The position numbers and the translations under genes were made by a program. DNA of 64,000 bases from a virus. Below the pieces are notes generated by a model. That model did not search any database and was not told the DNA's origin. It was given only the letters and a program-made list of their open reading frames with translations. How positions within the stretch are numbered: the stretch's first letter is position 1; every line of letters begins with the position of its first letter. Location of the stretch: positions 41,045 through 105,044 of the IMG/VR virus record IMGVR_UViG_3300025626_000007; one strand, given 5' to 3'. Below are positions 55,110 through 63,728 of this stretch, piece by piece.

Positions 55110-55639
55110 TGTTTGATATATTTACAGATAAAGATGAATTCATTGCGGATAAGATCCCGTTCTTTGGGAAACTTCCTCTTGAAATAAGTGATGTGTATGA
55201 TTGGAACAAACATATGCACCTACTCAATACTCATCCGGATAAACAAATAGATTCGAATACGAACAAGTTTCGTATCGGATTGAACTCTTTCCATAGTAGA
55301 CCTTCTGCACCTCAGTTCGCACGAGACATTGAACAAGAGATGCAGGACGTTTTTTCTTTGCATGGAAACAAGATTACCAATATCGCATTTACGGGTATTG
55401 GTAAGAACTCCGACTCTTACCCTTGGCACTTCGACCAGATGGACGTGTTTTTAGTACAAGTTCTGGCATCCGTTGAAATGCGAGTAGAGGGTCATAATAA
55501 CGATGAACCATTTTGGTTCAATCCTGGCGACTATGTATGGTTGCCTCGGGGTACCCACCATCAAGTGATTCCCCACGATAGTCGAGTAAGTTTTTCCTTC
55601 GGTGTTGAAGGAGACCCTGACCCATCCATTTATTTCTAA
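55109..55639 (+). CDS. cupin/JmjC-like 2OG oxygenase
   Basis: 176 aa from ATG 55109 (overlapping the RegA stop); an in-frame GTG at 55106 precedes it. SYPWHFDQMDVF gives H107-x-D109, and FNPGDYVWLPRGTHHQV gives the distal His (150 or 151) and the cupin turn. This is the layout of JmjC/ROXA-type Fe(II)/2OG hydroxylases, which modify proteins such as ribosomal subunits. It keeps a full HxD triad, unlike the two other oxygenase-like proteins here. Substrate unknown. Confidence 0.65.
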   Translation: MFDIFTDKDEFIADKIPFFGKLPLEISDVYDWNKHMHLLNTHPDKQIDSNTNKFRIGLNSFHSRPSAPQFARDIEQEMQDVFSLHGNKITNIAFTGIGKNSDSYPWHFDQMDVFLVQVLASVEMRVEGHNNDEPFWFNPGDYVWLPRGTHHQVIPHDSRVSFSFGVEGDPDPSIYF

Positions 55640-55909
55640 ATGCGGTATGATATTTTTGCATAGCCTCTATCAAGAGTATGCGTTTATATACATATATACG
55701 TAATGAAATAATTCATTATATAATTAAACAGAGGTTAGTAAAAGTTATGGAAAGGTCACGATCTGATAAAATATCAGAGAGATTAGGAATGACTATAGTC
55801 AGTTTAGCAAGTGCAATTACGTTCTATATAACATTTAGTGCACTGATGGTATAAAAAGAAAAACGGGTGAGGTCATGGGACTTTGCCCCAACCTTTAAGG
55901 AAATTTGTC
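55640..55909 (+). other. AT-rich gap holding one tiny reading frame
   Basis: 270 bases between the cupin oxygenase and the glycosyltransferase. Contains the 35-codon membrane peptide gene at 55747. A small dyad AATGAA/TTCATT lies near 55703-55718. No convincing promoter with 16-18 base spacing, and no terminator, were found. Confidence 0.6.
55747..55854 (+). CDS. 35-aa predicted membrane peptide
   Basis: ATG at 55747 to TAA at 55852-55854. The first 13 residues are charged (MERSRSDKISERLG) and the rest is one hydrophobic segment (MTIVSLASAITFYITFSAL), long enough to cross a membrane. GAGG lies 11 bases upstream, a little far. Small membrane peptides are common early phage proteins that act on host envelope proteins; the function here is unknown. 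Confidence 0.5.
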   Translation: MERSRSDKISERLGMTIVSLASAITFYITFSALMV

Positions 55910-56722
55910 ATGAACCTGATCTATCAATATTGGGATGGTGAAGTAAGAGAATCATGTCGTGCCGGTGTTATGGCCATGCAAGAATACGCAGAACGTATTG
56001 GTGCAGAGTACATCTTCGAAGAGAACCCTCAGTTTCTCAAAAATCATTTTGGTTACAACTTTGGTAACTACTCTCCCCACTACGGTGCATTCAAACCTAT
56101 CTACGATGAATCCTTCGACAAGTATGATAAGATTCTATTTGCAGATACTGATGTCTTTCCGGTAGAAGGTCTAGAGGCAAACATCTTTGACGAATTTACT
56201 GGTGAGATTGGTATCTGTACAGAACCAGAACAACCACGTATTCGTACTATTACCGGTGGTCGCATCACTCACGAACAAGACGAACGTTTCGCTGCGTTAT
56301 GTAAGAATATGTTCGGAACGGACTTACCTAGAAATTCATATGGTATTGATGTCTTCAATACTGGAATGGTCTTGTATTCAAAAGAAGGACGTGTGAAGGC
56401 ACGGGAGACTTGGTTAGATCCTAAAAGATATGTTGAGTTAGTTCGTCAAATGGGATTAGACTCGTTCTATACTTGTGATCAACCATACCTACATGCAATG
56501 ATGTTTGTACACGACTTTGAAGTACAACGTATGGATAATGGGTGGAACTCTTATATTCATTACAGTAGATATAAAGGTGTGGATGGAAGAGAACTCCATG
56601 ACTGGAGAGATGATAACACCAAGTTTGTACACGTGCAGTTTGCAGGTGCAGATAACCTAGACGCAGAGACCCATCACCGTATTGTGAACCTTCCTCAAGA
56701 AAAATGGAATCTCCCTAGTTGA
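55910..56722 (+). CDS. GT-A type glycosyltransferase-like protein
   Basis: 270 aa from ATG 55910, which has AAGGA eight bases upstream; TTG 55883 is in frame but unlikely. The N-terminus MNLIYQYWDGEVRES and the DxD motif ILFADTDVFP (D79, D81) fit GT8/GT-A enzymes; IDVFNTGMVLYSKEG and CDQPYLHAMM follow as in the family. It overlaps the next glycosyltransferase by four bases, so they are made together. The acceptor could be host LPS or a phage component. Confidence 0.65.
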   Translation: MNLIYQYWDGEVRESCRAGVMAMQEYAERIGAEYIFEENPQFLKNHFGYNFGNYSPHYGAFKPIYDESFDKYDKILFADTDVFPVEGLEANIFDEFTGEIGICTEPEQPRIRTITGGRITHEQDERFAALCKNMFGTDLPRNSYGIDVFNTGMVLYSKEGRVKARETWLDPKRYVELVRQMGLDSFYTCDQPYLHAMMFVHDFEVQRMDNGWNSYIHYSRYKGVDGRELHDWRDDNTKFVHVQFAGADNLDAETHHRIVNLPQEKWNLPS

Positions 56723-57522
56723 AGGCATATCAGATAGTAATAAAGGGTGATAAAGTATCCGAGGAGTACGCACGTATCTCTCGTGAATCTTTTCAGCCTG
56801 CAATTGACGCGGGTATCATCGATGAGATAATAACCTTTGATGCGATCACTCCAGACTCTGTAGATTTTGAAGAACATTTGTCAAGATATAATTGGCAAAC
56901 TTCTTTAATGCAGGCTGATCTATATGGTAGTGCCCCTGATGACCATTCTCCTACCGAGAAGGCAGGAATGTGTTCTCATTGGGAACTTATGCGCATGGCG
57001 TCCGAGTCTGATGAGAGATTCTTAGTATTGGAACATGATACCTTTTTCATAGAAGAATACTTAGATGTGTTGAAATCTATAATTAAGTTTATTGAAGAAA
57101 TGGATGTCTTGTATGGAAACATTGGTTTGTTTATGGGGTGTTATACCTTGGAGAAGGAAACCGCTGCATGGCAATACGATATGTTGACCCAAGGTAACTT
57201 CCCTATTAACTGTGGCCCATATTGCACACTACAGAGATTATATTCGACATACACTACACGTGTATTAAAATATGAAAATTATAGAGGTCGTGAGACAACT
57301 CTTGTGCATCCTTGGCACGGGTGTGACACTCTACATTTTGGTCGAAACATCCAAAAACCCTTCAACAAAAGGGATCCCAATATTACATTCAATCCATGGA
57401 GAACACCTACTACTCAGGTCATATCTAAGAAACTTTGTGTTACCCAAGATCATCACGGGTACAATCAAAAATACATAGATGCACCTTGGACTCGTCATCA
57501 CTATTTTCATATAATAGATTGA
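56719..57522 (+). CDS. glycosyltransferase family 25-like protein
   Basis: 267 aa, starting at TTG 56719 in a TTGA overlap with the previous stop. EKAGMCSHWEL (80-90) and FLVLEHDTFF (101-110) match the GT25 pattern (galactosyltransferases of LPS synthesis: G-x-x-x-SH and LE-D-D). The second Asp of the usual EDD is replaced (LEHD). Probably acts in the same glycan pathway as its upstream partner. Confidence 0.6.
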   Translation: MKAYQIVIKGDKVSEEYARISRESFQPAIDAGIIDEIITFDAITPDSVDFEEHLSRYNWQTSLMQADLYGSAPDDHSPTEKAGMCSHWELMRMASESDERFLVLEHDTFFIEEYLDVLKSIIKFIEEMDVLYGNIGLFMGCYTLEKETAAWQYDMLTQGNFPINCGPYCTLQRLYSTYTTRVLKYENYRGRETTLVHPWHGCDTLHFGRNIQKPFNKRDPNITFNPWRTPTTQVISKKLCVTQDHHGYNQKYIDAPWTRHHYFHIID

Positions 57523-57547
57523 CAAACTCCTCGTAATAGTATATAAT
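57519..57547 (+). promoter_or_regulatory. sigma-70 promoter of the DruA-like gene
   Basis: TTGACA overlapping the stop of the GT25-like gene, 17 bases, TATAAT; all perfect. Confidence 0.88.
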
Positions 57548-57570
57548 GGTTACATTGAGATGAGGAATTT

Positions 57571-58707
57571 ATGATACTAACTAAAGAAGATACACACTAC
57601 GCAGCAAACGTCTTTACCGAGTTCTTTTCGAACTTCGACCGTATTGATGACTATATGCGACAAATCAAGATGGAACGCATGAAGACGTTCCCTACGGGTC
57701 TTCTTGGTATGGGCCCCGAAGATGACCTATTCGATGACTTTGACATGCACCCCAATGACATGGAGTTTGTCATCGGTGATTGTCCACAGAACCAGTTTAT
57801 GCAGTACATGGAGATTGTTACTTCCGCCCCTGTAGAATCTAGTATTCCGGGCAAACAGATGTTGAAGATCGTCAAGGAGAAGAACTCTGGTAAGATCTTC
57901 GGTATGATTCGATTCGGTTCTCCGACAATCAACTCACGTCCTCGTAATGAATGGTTGGGTAATCCTCTGGACTCGTACAATCCCGCAGTGATGAAAAGAT
58001 TCAACGACTCTGTGATTATGTCGTTTAACATAATCCCCGTGCAGCCCGCAGCGTTCAATACTTTAGGTGGTAAACTACTTGCGGGTATTTGTTGTTCTCA
58101 CCAAATGAGAAAAGAAATCAATAAACGATATGGTTCTAACATAGCAATGATGGAGACCACATCACTATATGGGTCATCTACGTCTGCAAGTATGTATGAC
58201 GGTATGCGTCCATTCCTACGTTTTAATGGTTTGACAGACTCAAACTTCGCCCCACTGATCAACGATGATAACTTCCGTAGACTGAACGATTGGTTCAAAG
58301 AACGGAACGGTGGTGATTACTTGGTACCTGCTGACGCATCTTCTCGTAAGTTGAAGACGCAGACCAAGATGGTATCCATTATCAAAACCTCTCTCAAGCA
58401 ATATGATATGGATGGTTATGCGAAGTTCTGTCAGACCTTTAAAGATGCGAAGGGTTTGACCGAGAAGAAACGTTCCTTCTTCTCTACCTATGGTTATGAG
58501 GCACAGTCTGTTAAGGACTATCTAAACCTCAAGACCGATGAACTCAAACCCGCAGAGAACTTTGACCGATTCGAGATGGAGAACATCGTATCTTGGTGGC
58601 GCAAGAAGGCATCTAAGAGATTCGAACAGGTCAAGGCAGATGGTCGTCTACGTACTAAACTAGAAACGTGGAATACAAATGCGGATGAAATTGACATTAT
58701 TCGTTAA
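57571..58707 (+). CDS. DUF4338/DruA-like protein
   Basis: 378 aa with TGAGGA upstream of the ATG. The central part follows the DUF4338 order as I know it: GKIFGMIRFGSPT (about 106-118), RPRNEWLGNP (about 123), a long conserved block FNIIPVQPAAFNTLGGKLLAGICC (about 150), MRKEINKRYGSNIAMMETTSLYGSS and YDGMRPFLRFNGLT. DruA is the signature protein of the Druantia antiphage system, and DUF4338 also has a GNAT-like fold. The C-terminal 150 residues are helical and basic, without a known domain. Own promoter, set between glycosyltransferases and the DUF262 gene. The activity is unknown even for DruA. Confidence 0.55.
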   Translation: MILTKEDTHYAANVFTEFFSNFDRIDDYMRQIKMERMKTFPTGLLGMGPEDDLFDDFDMHPNDMEFVIGDCPQNQFMQYMEIVTSAPVESSIPGKQMLKIVKEKNSGKIFGMIRFGSPTINSRPRNEWLGNPLDSYNPAVMKRFNDSVIMSFNIIPVQPAAFNTLGGKLLAGICCSHQMRKEINKRYGSNIAMMETTSLYGSSTSASMYDGMRPFLRFNGLTDSNFAPLINDDNFRRLNDWFKERNGGDYLVPADASSRKLKTQTKMVSIIKTSLKQYDMDGYAKFCQTFKDAKGLTEKKRSFFSTYGYEAQSVKDYLNLKTDELKPAENFDRFEMENIVSWWRKKASKRFEQVKADGRLRTKLETWNTNADEIDIIR

Positions 58708-58724
58708 AAAAGTTTAAAAAAGTG

Positions 58725-58753
58725 TTGCCAAAGGCACTCTCTTTTGGTATTAT
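58725..58753 (+). promoter_or_regulatory. sigma-70-like promoter of the DUF262-HNH gene
   Basis: TTGCCA, 17 bases, TATTAT: one mismatch in each box compared with the other early promoters, so probably weaker. Confidence 0.65.
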
Positions 58754-58756
58754 ATA

Positions 58757-58805
58757 TGTGTAGGTTGATAGAACGACTCATGGTGACTCCTTCACTTCCT
58801 ACACA
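58757..58805 (+). promoter_or_regulatory. structured 5' leader, 8-bp closing stem
   Basis: TGTGTAGG (58757-58764) pairs exactly with CCTACACA (58798-58805) around a 33-base loop that contains two direct GACTC copies. It would lie at the very 5' end of the mRNA, 30 bases before the start codon. A regulatory hairpin or protein-binding leader is possible. Confidence 0.5.
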
Positions 58806-58834
58806 CCCTAACTAATTATATAAAGGTATATATT

Positions 58835-60190
58835 ATGAAAAATGTAACATACAAGTCTGTAGAATCAAAAACTTCAAACATTACTCTTGGTGCATACAAG
58901 AAGATGATTGATACGGTCTATGCTGATCTTAATTGTCAGTCGGTGACTCGATGGGAAGTACAGAATAAGCAATCATTCTTGGTTTCTCTTATTCTGAATA
59001 CTGCACCATCCAAGTTCATCCTTGCGCATGTGAAGAGTTGTTACAATTCCGCTGAGATTTCAAATGACAAAAAGTCCATGGAATATTTCACACAGTTCCT
59101 AAGTACATGTGACTACTTGAACCTCGACTCTAACAACCGCACTGTTACGATAGGCGAGTTTGTTGATGATAAGTTTGGTCTTCCTCTAGGGAACTATGTT
59201 ATCGGTGATGAGGTTTACACCATAACTAAAGACACCTGCAACTATTCTACACTTCCTACTGGTATGAAGTGTATCCTAGATTCGCGTAAATTGACTCTAG
59301 AGATTTACTTGAACGTCAATCAAGAAGACATTACTCGTTTGTTCTTAGTTGTTAATAGTGGTGTTGCGTTGAATGCGCCAGAATTGAGAAACCCGATTAT
59401 ATCTAATGTTGCGGAGGAAATCCGCAGTCTTGCTACAAAACACACTAAGACTTTCGTTAAGAATGTATTTTCACAAAAAGAAATTAACAGACGTAAAGTT
59501 GATGACTACTTATCTGGTCTTTTCATGATTTACATCGATGGACTGCAAAGTAAAATTACCGCCAAGTCTTTAGAAGAAATGTATTATAACGAGAATGCTA
59601 ACAAGTTAGTCAACAAGTTCTCTCGCGAGATGGATCGTTTCTTGAAAATTGTCGGTAAGAACATTTCCATCTTTAAACGTGAAAACGGATTGTTGGATTT
59701 GTTTGTGATCTACCTAGAACAGATCCGAGGTGGAAAGCGTATGATTGAACCAGAAACTTTCATTAAAGATTATATCGATGTTCAGATTGATCTGATGAAA
59801 GATAAGACCGAATACTCATACAATGAGAACGGTCGTTCTGCAAATTTCTCTGAGTTGTTGCGTTCACGTGAGATTCGTTTTAACAATCTACGTAATAAGT
59901 TAATCTCTGAAAAGTTTGATGCGTCTAAATATTTCGTACAGTTAGATTCTCGTAGAGGTGGAACTGCCGAAGAAAAACTTATTGCTGCAAAAGATCAGGG
60001 ATGGATAACTCCCGAAGGTGTAGAAATCCCATTAGAAGATGTCCTATCAACTGACTTCGAAATTGGTCACATCAAACCGTATGCTGATGGCGGCAAAACT
60101 AACCAAGACAACTTTGTGATACAAACCAAAGAAGATAACCGAAAACTGGGTAAGAATCCCGTGGTCATAGGGGATCTTGTTTCGTCATGA
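58835..60190 (+). CDS. DUF262-like plus HNH nuclease-like protein
   Basis: 451 aa. The N-terminal 200 residues follow DUF262 layout: SVTRWEVQNKQSFLVSLI (36-53), a degenerate DGQQR motif LDSNNRTVTI (97-106), and RLFLVVNSGVALNAPELRN near 170. The C-terminus (about 405-442) has TDFEIGHIKPYADGGKTNQDN plus KEDNRKLGKNP, an HNH-type fold with His near 411. This combination resembles DUF262 restriction systems such as GmrSD and BrxU, which cut modified DNA. The key QQ of DGQQR is changed to NN, so the NTPase half may be altered. Own promoter and terminator. A phage-encoded weapon against other phages or a host-DNA nuclease are possibilities. Confidence 0.6.
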   Translation: MKNVTYKSVESKTSNITLGAYKKMIDTVYADLNCQSVTRWEVQNKQSFLVSLILNTAPSKFILAHVKSCYNSAEISNDKKSMEYFTQFLSTCDYLNLDSNNRTVTIGEFVDDKFGLPLGNYVIGDEVYTITKDTCNYSTLPTGMKCILDSRKLTLEIYLNVNQEDITRLFLVVNSGVALNAPELRNPIISNVAEEIRSLATKHTKTFVKNVFSQKEINRRKVDDYLSGLFMIYIDGLQSKITAKSLEEMYYNENANKLVNKFSREMDRFLKIVGKNISIFKRENGLLDLFVIYLEQIRGGKRMIEPETFIKDYIDVQIDLMKDKTEYSYNENGRSANFSELLRSREIRFNNLRNKLISEKFDASKYFVQLDSRRGGTAEEKLIAAKDQGWITPEGVEIPLEDVLSTDFEIGHIKPYADGGKTNQDNFVIQTKEDNRKLGKNPVVIGDLVSS

Positions 60191-60198
60191 TAACTGCG

Positions 60199-60226
60199 AA
60201 GGGGGTTGACAAAACCCCCTTTTTTT
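60199..60226 (+). terminator. rho-independent terminator overlapping the gp43 promoter
   Basis: AAGGGGGTT (60199-60207) pairs with AACCCCCTT (60213-60221) around GACAA and is followed by T to 60226. The gp43 -35 box TTGACA (60206-60211) lies across the end of the left arm and the loop. Confidence 0.93.
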
Positions 60227-60234
60227 GTTATACT
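60206..60234 (+). promoter_or_regulatory. sigma-70 promoter of gp43
   Basis: TTGACA, 17 bases, TATACT. The spacer contains the right arm and T tract of the terminator for the preceding gene. Confidence 0.82.
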
Positions 60235-60262
60235 ATATACATTATTCTAAAGAAGTGAGTCT

Positions 60263-62752
60263 ATGTCCAATTTTTATACATCGGTTGTCCGTTTTGGCAA
60301 CAAACTTCTGTACCGTGGTTTCGAGAACGGCAAAGAAGTAAAACGCAGAATCCCATTCAAACCAACTCTTTTTATGTCCGGTACCGCAGAACAATCTGAT
60401 GGTTGGACTACACTTGACGGTCTACCCGTACAACCAGTAACCTTTGACTCTATGACAGAGGCGAAGGACTTTGACAAACGTTACGAACATGTCTCCAACT
60501 TTACTATTGCAGGCAATACTAATTATGTTGCCCAATTCCTCGGAGAAGTCTTCCCTGATAAGATTGACTATGACCGTAGTCTCATCAAGACTGCGAACAT
60601 CGATATCGAGGTTTTCTCTCAGGACGGATTCCCTACTCCTGGCGCGGCTGCATATCCTGTTACCGCAATCACTATGCGTCAAGACTGTGGTACGTACTGG
60701 GTCTGGGGTTGTCAAGACTATACAGTATCCCGTGATGACGTACTCTATATCAAATGCGACAACGAACTAGACCTACTTCGTAAGTTTGTCCGACAGTTCG
60801 AACAGTACGCACCCAATATTATTACTGGTTGGAACACACGATTCTTTGATATTCCGTATCTAGTCAATCGTATGGTTAAACTCCTCGGTGACGATACCAT
60901 GGCAAAACGCATGTCTCCGTGGGGTCTTATCCGTGAACGCAATACTACTATCAATGGTAAACCCAACCAAGAGTTTGTCCTTGAGGGTATCGAACAACTC
61001 GATTACCTTGAGGTCTTCAAGAAGTTCACCTACAATACTCTGGGTCAACAAGAATCCTATCGACTGGATCATATTGCCCATGTAGTACTGGGTGAACGCA
61101 AACTATCCTATGAAGAACATGGTTCTCTGTTTGCCCTGTATGAGAATGACTTCCAGAAGTTCATTGACTATAACATCAAAGACGTTGAGTTGGTACATCT
61201 CCTCGATGTTAAACTTGATTTGATTTCATTAATTCTCACCATGGCCTACAAGGCGGGTGTGAACTATAATGATACTCTGGGTACGACTGCTATCTGGGAC
61301 ACCATCATCTACCGACTTCTGAATAAGAACAAGGTTGCGGTTCCTAAGAAGATTGAGAAACCCAAGACCGCATATCCTGGCGGTTACGTGAAAGACCCAC
61401 AGGTTGGTTCGCACGACTGGGTAACCTCATTCGATTTGGCATCTCTGTATCCTAACATCATTGTACAATACAATATGTCACCCGAGACGGTAATGGACGG
61501 ATTCGTTAGCAATGTCTCGGTCGATAAGTTTCTGGACGGTTCGATTGACCTGACTGACCAGAATCTAGAATATTCTCTTGCACCTACTGGTGTTAGATTC
61601 ACCCAAGATAGAGAAGGTGTGATTCCCATAATCATTAAACAGTATTACTCGGAACGTAGAGTAATCAAGAAGAAGATGTTGGAATGTCAACAGGAGATGC
61701 AGACCAACCCATCTAAAACTCTAGAGTATACCATAACTTCTCTGAATAATCAACAGATGGCAATTAAGATTCTTATGAATTCACTTTATGGTGCCCTTGG
61801 GAATCGTTGGTTCAGATATTTCGACCAAAGAGTTGCAGAGTCCATTACTCTTGCTGGTCAACTTGCAATCAAATGGGCAGAGAGAGCAGTAAACAATGAA
61901 ATGCAAAAACTTCTTAACACGGATGAAGACTACGTTGTGGCAATTGATACCGACTCTGTTTATCTTCGTATGGGGGATCTCGTTGATAAGTTTTCTCCTA
62001 GTAATCCGGTAAAGTTTCTCGACAAGATCTGTTCGGAACACTTCGAGAAACTCCTTGTAAAGTCTTATGCGGATATGGCACTAGCGACCAATGCCTATGA
62101 GAATCGCATGGAGATGGAACGGGAGGTAATCGCAGACCGTGGTATCTGGATGGCCAAGAAACGTTACATCCTGAACGTGCATAATAACGAGGGTGTTCAG
62201 TACGCAGAACCCAAACTCAAGATGATGGGTATCGAGGCAATCAAGTCTAGTACTCCGCAGGTCGTCCGTGACAAGTTCAAGGAGATCTTTCGGGTCATCG
62301 TAGAAGGTACCGAAGTAGATACACAAAAGTACATTCGAGACTTTAAGTCCCATTTTAAGACCTTACCGCCCGAAGCGGTTTCGTTCCCTCGGGGTGTATC
62401 GGATGTGACCAAATGGTCTGACCGTAAGACGGTGTACAAGAAAGGCACTCCTATCCATGTTCGTGGTGCGTTGATGTTCAACAAAGCACTCAAGGAAAGT
62501 TCTCTGACCAAACGGTACGAGACTATCAAGAATGGTGAGAAGATCAAGTTTTGTTACCTGAAGATGCCCAATCCAATCGGTGAGAATGTGATCTCCTATC
62601 CACTGAACCTTCCCCGTGAACTGGGACTGGATAAGTATATCAATTATGATATGATGTTCAACAAAACATTCCTTGACCCACTCACTCCCATTCTGGATGC
62701 GGTTGGTTGGGATTCTGAACCTCAGGCGTCACTAGAGGATTTCTTTGGTTGA
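60263..62752 (+). CDS. 43: DNA polymerase gp43 (family B)
   Basis: 829 aa (T4 898). Exonuclease motif [12 protein letters not shown] (D114, E116); polymerase motif [13 protein letters not shown] near 388, motif [14 protein letters not shown] near 501 and motif [10 protein letters not shown] near 560. The C-terminus SLEDFFG is a clamp-binding type tail comparable with the end of gp55 here. No intein or split is seen. It is the replicative polymerase, tethered to gp45. Confidence 0.96.
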   Translation: MSNFYTSVVRFGNKLLYRGFENGKEVKRRIPFKPTLFMSGTAEQSDGWTTLDGLPVQPVTFDSMTEAKDFDKRYEHVSNFTIAGNTNYVAQFLGEVFPDKIDYDRSLIKTANIDIEVFSQDGFPTPGAAAYPVTAITMRQDCGTYWVWGCQDYTVSRDDVLYIKCDNELDLLRKFVRQFEQYAPNIITGWNTRFFDIPYLVNRMVKLLGDDTMAKRMSPWGLIRERNTTINGKPNQEFVLEGIEQLDYLEVFKKFTYNTLGQQESYRLDHIAHVVLGERKLSYEEHGSLFALYENDFQKFIDYNIKDVELVHLLDVKLDLISLILTMAYKAGVNYNDTLGTTAIWDTIIYRLLNKNKVAVPKKIEKPKTAYPGGYVKDPQVGSHDWVTSFDLASLYPNIIVQYNMSPETVMDGFVSNVSVDKFLDGSIDLTDQNLEYSLAPTGVRFTQDREGVIPIIIKQYYSERRVIKKKMLECQQEMQTNPSKTLEYTITSLNNQQMAIKILMNSLYGALGNRWFRYFDQRVAESITLAGQLAIKWAERAVNNEMQKLLNTDEDYVVAIDTDSVYLRMGDLVDKFSPSNPVKFLDKICSEHFEKLLVKSYADMALATNAYENRMEMEREVIADRGIWMAKKRYILNVHNNEGVQYAEPKLKMMGIEAIKSSTPQVVRDKFKEIFRVIVEGTEVDTQKYIRDFKSHFKTLPPEAVSFPRGVSDVTKWSDRKTVYKKGTPIHVRGALMFNKALKESSLTKRYETIKNGEKIKFCYLKMPNPIGENVISYPLNLPRELGLDKYINYDMMFNKTFLDPLTPILDAVGWDSEPQASLEDFFG

Positions 62753-62777
62753 CAGGTGGTCAATTATTTGATATAAT
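62749..62777 (+). promoter_or_regulatory. sigma-70 promoter of the primase-like gene (predicted leaderless)
   Basis: TTGACA overlapping the gp43 stop, 17 bases, TATAAT; all perfect. The -10 ends six bases before the ATG at 62784, the same geometry as gp46. Confidence 0.85.
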
Positions 62778-62783
62778 GTATCT

Positions 62784-63728
62784 ATGAATTATGAATTAAC
62801 TATATTTAAATCTCAGTTCGATAACAAGACTCACCGAACAATGTCTCTGAAGAGTTGGGACAAGTTCGTTGAGTTGTTGTATGGATTGAGTCAAACTAAA
62901 GGTGAAAAGGGTGGTAGAAATTCTAGTCCTCTTATTACTCCTGCTGTGTTTGAAGCCGATAGCACACGTAGTAATAAATCTACTTTATATTGGGGTGGTT
63001 GGTGCGCTGTTGATGTGGACAACCATAATTTTACTAATGATTTGGATTCTCTAAGGGGTGAATTAATTGATAGGTTTCGCGATCTGGACTTCATCTGTTA
63101 TAGTACTGCTAGTTCTAGGGATCAGTATCTTAAATTCAGGATTGTCTTCCGACTATCGGAAACTATTGAACGAGATACGATCAAATCCTTCTGGTACGCC
63201 CTTAATACTGAAATTGGAGAAATTGGTGACCCGCAAACAAAAGATCTTGCACGGATGTACTATGTTCCTGCAATATATCCTAGTTCTACTAATTTCTTCT
63301 TCTCTCATCTGGGCGGCAATCCAATTAATGTGGGTGAACTGATTGCCAGACATCCTTATGTACAGAAGACCGGTAACTCTTTCCTAGATAGACTGCCACC
63401 AGAGATGCAGAAGGCAGTAGTAGAACATCGTAAGAATAGTCTAAATAATACTAACTTCAATTGGACTTCGTATCGCGATTGTCCGTTCTGGCCTAAAAGG
63501 TTGGGTATAGAATACCAGACCATTTCTGAAACTGGTTGGTATGCTAAAATGTACGCGATAATGATTGCGATTGCCGGAAGTGCGGTAAGTAGAGGTTACC
63601 CCATATCATCAAACCAAATCTCTCGGTTATGTGAAGAGTTTGATAAAGAAACAGGAAACTGGTACGAGAACCGTCCTCTCAGTGTAGAGGCAGATCGTGC
63701 ACTAGAATACGTTTATAGGAACGGATAA
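62784..63728 (+). CDS. primase-polymerase-like protein (tentative)
   Basis: 314 aa. [14 protein letters not shown] gives a D77-x-D79 acid pair, [11 protein letters not shown] and LKFRIVFRL follow, and [14 protein letters not shown] comes near residue 160. This order resembles archaeo-eukaryotic primase-type or VirE/BT4734-type N-terminal domains (hhhDxD, then S/T-x-S, then basic strand). The C-terminal 100 residues are helical. It follows gp43 with its own promoter, fitting a replication role. The family call is uncertain; the classical gp41/gp61 helicase-primase is not in this window. Confidence 0.45.
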   Translation: MNYELTIFKSQFDNKTHRTMSLKSWDKFVELLYGLSQTKGEKGGRNSSPLITPAVFEADSTRSNKSTLYWGGWCAVDVDNHNFTNDLDSLRGELIDRFRDLDFICYSTASSRDQYLKFRIVFRLSETIERDTIKSFWYALNTEIGEIGDPQTKDLARMYYVPAIYPSSTNFFFSHLGGNPINVGELIARHPYVQKTGNSFLDRLPPEMQKAVVEHRKNSLNNTNFNWTSYRDCPFWPKRLGIEYQTISETGWYAKMYAIMIAIAGSAVSRGYPISSNQISRLCEEFDKETGNWYENRPLSVEADRALEYVYRNG

